Shown piece by piece: positions 5,669 through 7,604 of a DNA stretch of 7,604 nucleotides. Within the stretch, counting starts at the first letter, position 1. The number at the start of each line of letters is the position of its first letter. The stretch covers positions 1 to 7,604 of the forward strand of contig JAUYSA010000345.1 in the NCBI GenBank assembly GCA_030696545.1, written 5' to 3'. The translations under genes were made by a program, and so were the position numbers. Under the pieces are notes generated by a model that saw nothing but the letters and a program-made list of their open reading frames with translations, was not told where the DNA came from and searched no databases. The DNA comes from Hyphomonadaceae bacterium. Its GTDB lineage: Bacteria; Pseudomonadota; Alphaproteobacteria; Caulobacterales; Hyphomonadaceae.

Positions 5669-7492
5669 ATGAGAAAAATTCTGCTTGGCGGCGTCGCCGC
5701 TGTGGGCCTTCTGCTCGCCGGCTGCAATGGCGGCGGCGGCACGACCAGCGAAGCCGCAAAGACCGACGCGACAACTTTCCTCGCGGGCGCAGAAAAAGAA
5801 CTCTCTGACTTCTCCGACTACGCCGCGCGCGTCGCGTGGGTGAACGCCAACTTCATCACGGAAGACACCGACTGGCTCGCCGCCCGCGCCGGTTCGGAAG
5901 GCACGCTCCTCACCGTTCGCCTCGCCAATGCGACCAAGCAGTATGAAGGCGCGTCCCTCACGCCCGACCAGCAGCGCAAGATGCAGATCCTGCGCGCCGG
6001 CATCGTGATGCCCGCCCCCTCCACCGGCACGCCGGACGAACAGAAAGCCATCGCCGACGAACTGTCGAAGATCACCACCGATCTCCAGTCCACCTACGGC
6101 AAAGGCAAGTTCACGATCGACGGCAAGGAGCTGAACCTCGAACAGCTCTCCGAGATCATCTCGTCCTCGCGCGATCCGAAGAAGCTTCAGCAGGCGTGGG
6201 AAGGCTGGCAGACCATCGCCGTGCCGATGAAGGCCGACTACGCCCGCATGGTCGAGATCGGCAATGCCGGCGCCAAGGAACTCGGCTTCTCCGACATCGC
6301 AGACATGTGGCTCGCCAATTACGACATGCCGTCGAAAGACATGGAAGCCACCGTCGAGAAGCTCTGGAGCCAGGTCCAGCCGCTCTACAACGATCTCCAT
6401 TGCTACACGCGCAACAAGCTCAACGCCAAATACGGCGACGCCGTGCAGCCGAAGACCGGCCCGATCCGTGCAGACCTGCTCGGCAACATGTGGGCGCAAC
6501 AGTGGAACGGCATCTACGACATCGTAGCCCCGCCCGCGTCCGATCCGGGCTATGACCTCAACAAGGTCCTCGTCGCCAAGAACTACGATCCGATCAAGAT
6601 GGTGAAAACGGGCGAAGCCTTCTTCACCTCGCTCGGCCTCGCTCCCCTGCCGGAAACATTCTGGACGCGCTCGCTCATCACCCGCCCGCGCGACCGTGAA
6701 GTCATCTGCCACGCCTCGGCCTGGGATCTCGACAACCTCGAAGACCTGCGCATCAAGATGTGCACACAGGTGAACGCTGAAGACTTCTCCACCGTCCACC
6801 ACGAGCTGGGCCACAACTTCTACCAGCGCGCCTACAACAAGCAGGATTTCCTGTTCAAGAACGGCGCGAACGACGGCTTCCACGAAGCCATCGGCGATTT
6901 CGTCGCCCTCTCGATCACGCCGGAATACCTGAAACAGCTCGGCCTGATCTCGACCTCACCTCCAGCCTCCGCCGACCTCGGCCTGCTGATGGACCGCGCG
7001 CTCGAGAAGATCGCCTTCCTGCCCTTCGGCCTCAAGGTCGACAAATGGCGCTGGCAGGTCTTCCGCGGCGAAGTGAAGCCCGAGCAGTACAACCAAGCTT
7101 GGGTTGATCTCGGCAAGCAGTATCAGGGCATCGTGCCGCCGGGCGAACGCCCTGCCGACGCGTTCGATCCGGGCGCCAAATTCCACATCCCGGGCAACAC
7201 GCCGTACCTGCGCTACTTCCTCTCGTTCATCCTGCAGTTCCAGTTCCACAAGGCCGCCTGCGAACAGGCCGGCTGGACCGGCCCGCTGCATCGCTGCTCG
7301 ATCTACAACAACAAGGAAGTCGGCGCGAAATTCGCGACGATGCTCGAAATGGGCGCCAGCAAGCCGTGGCCCGAAGCTCTCGAAGCCTTCACCGGCACCC
7401 GCGAAATGGACGGCTCCGCCCTGGTCGCCTACTTCGCCCCGCTGCAAGCCTGGATGAAAGAACAGAACGCCGGCCAGACCTGCGGCTGGTAA
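5669..7492 (+). CDS. Peptidase family M2 dipeptidyl carboxypeptidase (ACE-like), lipoprotein
   Basis: This 607-residue zinc metallopeptidase should remove C-terminal dipeptides from peptides, as angiotensin-converting enzyme (ACE) does. The start at 5669 has AGGA 8 nt upstream and yields a lipoprotein signal peptide, RKILLGGVAAVGLLLAGC, with lipidated Cys19, so it is tethered facing the periplasm or cell surface. The zinc site is HELGH (378-382, catalytic Glu379) with third ligand Glu406 in HEAIGD, 24 residues on as in ACE. CHASAW (347-352) matches the ACE substrate cleft. Lys504, His506 and Tyr513 match the carboxylate-binding set (ACE 511, 513, 520), Arg515 the chloride-binding Arg522 and Tyr516 the transition-state Tyr523. 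Cys347/Cys365 and Cys531/Cys543 match two of the three ACE disulfides; the third (near ACE 152-158) has no counterpart. The protein is a single catalytic domain without a C-terminal membrane anchor. Terminators on both sides and a candidate promoter mark it as a monocistronic unit. Identity is very secure; the physiological substrate is not, with peptide scavenging the likeliest role. Confidence 0.96.
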   Translation: MRKILLGGVAAVGLLLAGCNGGGGTTSEAAKTDATTFLAGAEKELSDFSDYAARVAWVNANFITEDTDWLAARAGSEGTLLTVRLANATKQYEGASLTPDQQRKMQILRAGIVMPAPSTGTPDEQKAIADELSKITTDLQSTYGKGKFTIDGKELNLEQLSEIISSSRDPKKLQQAWEGWQTIAVPMKADYARMVEIGNAGAKELGFSDIADMWLANYDMPSKDMEATVEKLWSQVQPLYNDLHCYTRNKLNAKYGDAVQPKTGPIRADLLGNMWAQQWNGIYDIVAPPASDPGYDLNKVLVAKNYDPIKMVKTGEAFFTSLGLAPLPETFWTRSLITRPRDREVICHASAWDLDNLEDLRIKMCTQVNAEDFSTVHHELGHNFYQRAYNKQDFLFKNGANDGFHEAIGDFVALSITPEYLKQLGLISTSPPASADLGLLMDRALEKIAFLPFGLKVDKWRWQVFRGEVKPEQYNQAWVDLGKQYQGIVPPGERPADAFDPGAKFHIPGNTPYLRYFLSFILQFQFHKAACEQAGWTGPLHRCSIYNNKEVGAKFATMLEMGASKPWPEALEAFTGTREMDGSALVAYFAPLQAWMKEQNAGQTCGW

Positions 7493-7517
7493 TCGCGTAT
7501 CAGCGAGACGTGAACAC

Positions 7518-7556
7518 AAACGCCGCTCCGGAAACGGGGCGGCGTTTTTGTTTTTT
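7518..7556 (+). terminator. Rho-independent terminator after the M2 peptidase gene
   Basis: AAACGCCGCTCCG (7518-7530) pairs with CGGGGCGGCGTTT (7535-7547), a 13-bp stem with one G-U pair, closed by a GAAA tetraloop (7531-7534) of the stable GNRA type. T5-G-T6 (7545-7556) follows. It begins 25 nt after the stop codon at 7490-7492. The left side has only three A residues, so it is a poor terminator for the other strand. Confidence 0.9.
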
Positions 7557-7604
7557 GGAGCGCTGGTGGGCTCGGATCGTCCCCCCGTCACTCACTTGTC
7601 ATCC

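Noticed and set aside
5351..6883. Minus-strand open frame of 510 codons spanning the channel end, the terminator and half of the peptidase gene
   Set aside because: It crosses the 15-bp terminator and lies opposite two well-identified proteins; its composition is a typical codon-bias shadow.
7557..7604. Possible 3' end of a converging minus-strand gene entering from the right edge (TGA-type stops near 7588-7596)
   Set aside because: Only a few codons would be visible and no frame is distinguishable from noise; the last 48 bases hold no supportable feature.

Overview
This is a high-GC window (GC-rich throughout, strong G/C third-position preference by eye) from a Gram-negative bacterium. Two predicted outer-membrane or periplasmic lipoproteins, a tripartite efflux pump with an outer-membrane channel, and one intergenic element resembling the Caulobacter housekeeping promoter (TTGAC-type -35 followed closely by a CTA-containing -10) suggest an alphaproteobacterium, perhaps of the Caulobacterales/Hyphomonadaceae type. 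That placement is inference from style, not from a marker gene.

Layout. (1) Positions 1-158, minus strand: the N-terminus of an ABC-ATPase-like protein whose Walker A motif has lost its key residues; it runs off the left edge. It has a good SD and a convincing sigma70-type promoter (236-263, minus strand). (2) Positions 159-439: a divergent intergenic region with no clear plus-strand promoter. (3) Positions 440-5508, plus strand: a compact four-gene operon encoding a complete MacAB-TolC-type exporter: adaptor (550 aa, with an unusual insertion of about 160 residues), ATPase (241 aa), MacB/FtsX-fold permease (410 aa) and an outer-membrane-factor lipoprotein (483 aa). Gaps and overlaps are 17 nt, then a 4-nt ATGA overlap, then an 8-nt overlap, so the last three genes look translationally coupled. 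A 15-bp hairpin with a U-tract ends the unit at 5530-5564. (4) Positions 5669-7492, plus strand: a separately transcribed lipoprotein of peptidase family M2 (angiotensin-converting-enzyme-like dipeptidyl carboxypeptidase) with all recognisable catalytic residues intact, followed by a GAAA-loop terminator (7518-7556). The last 48 bases hold nothing I can assign.

How the genes work together. The adaptor, anchored in the inner membrane, would link the ATPase/permease pair to the outer-membrane channel. ATP hydrolysis in the cytoplasm would drive permease motions that expel a periplasmic substrate (drug, peptide, glycolipid or siderophore in known MacAB relatives; the substrate here is not readable). 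The M2 peptidase would work in the periplasm or at the cell surface, removing dipeptides from peptide C-termini; whether it is functionally tied to the pump is unknown, since terminator and promoter signals separate them.

I see no RNA genes, insertion sequences, CRISPR arrays, attachment sites or origins. The parts most worth a second look are the degenerate ATPase at the left edge, the Met/Gln/Gly-rich helical insertion in the adaptor, and patches of rare codons confined to the permease gene.
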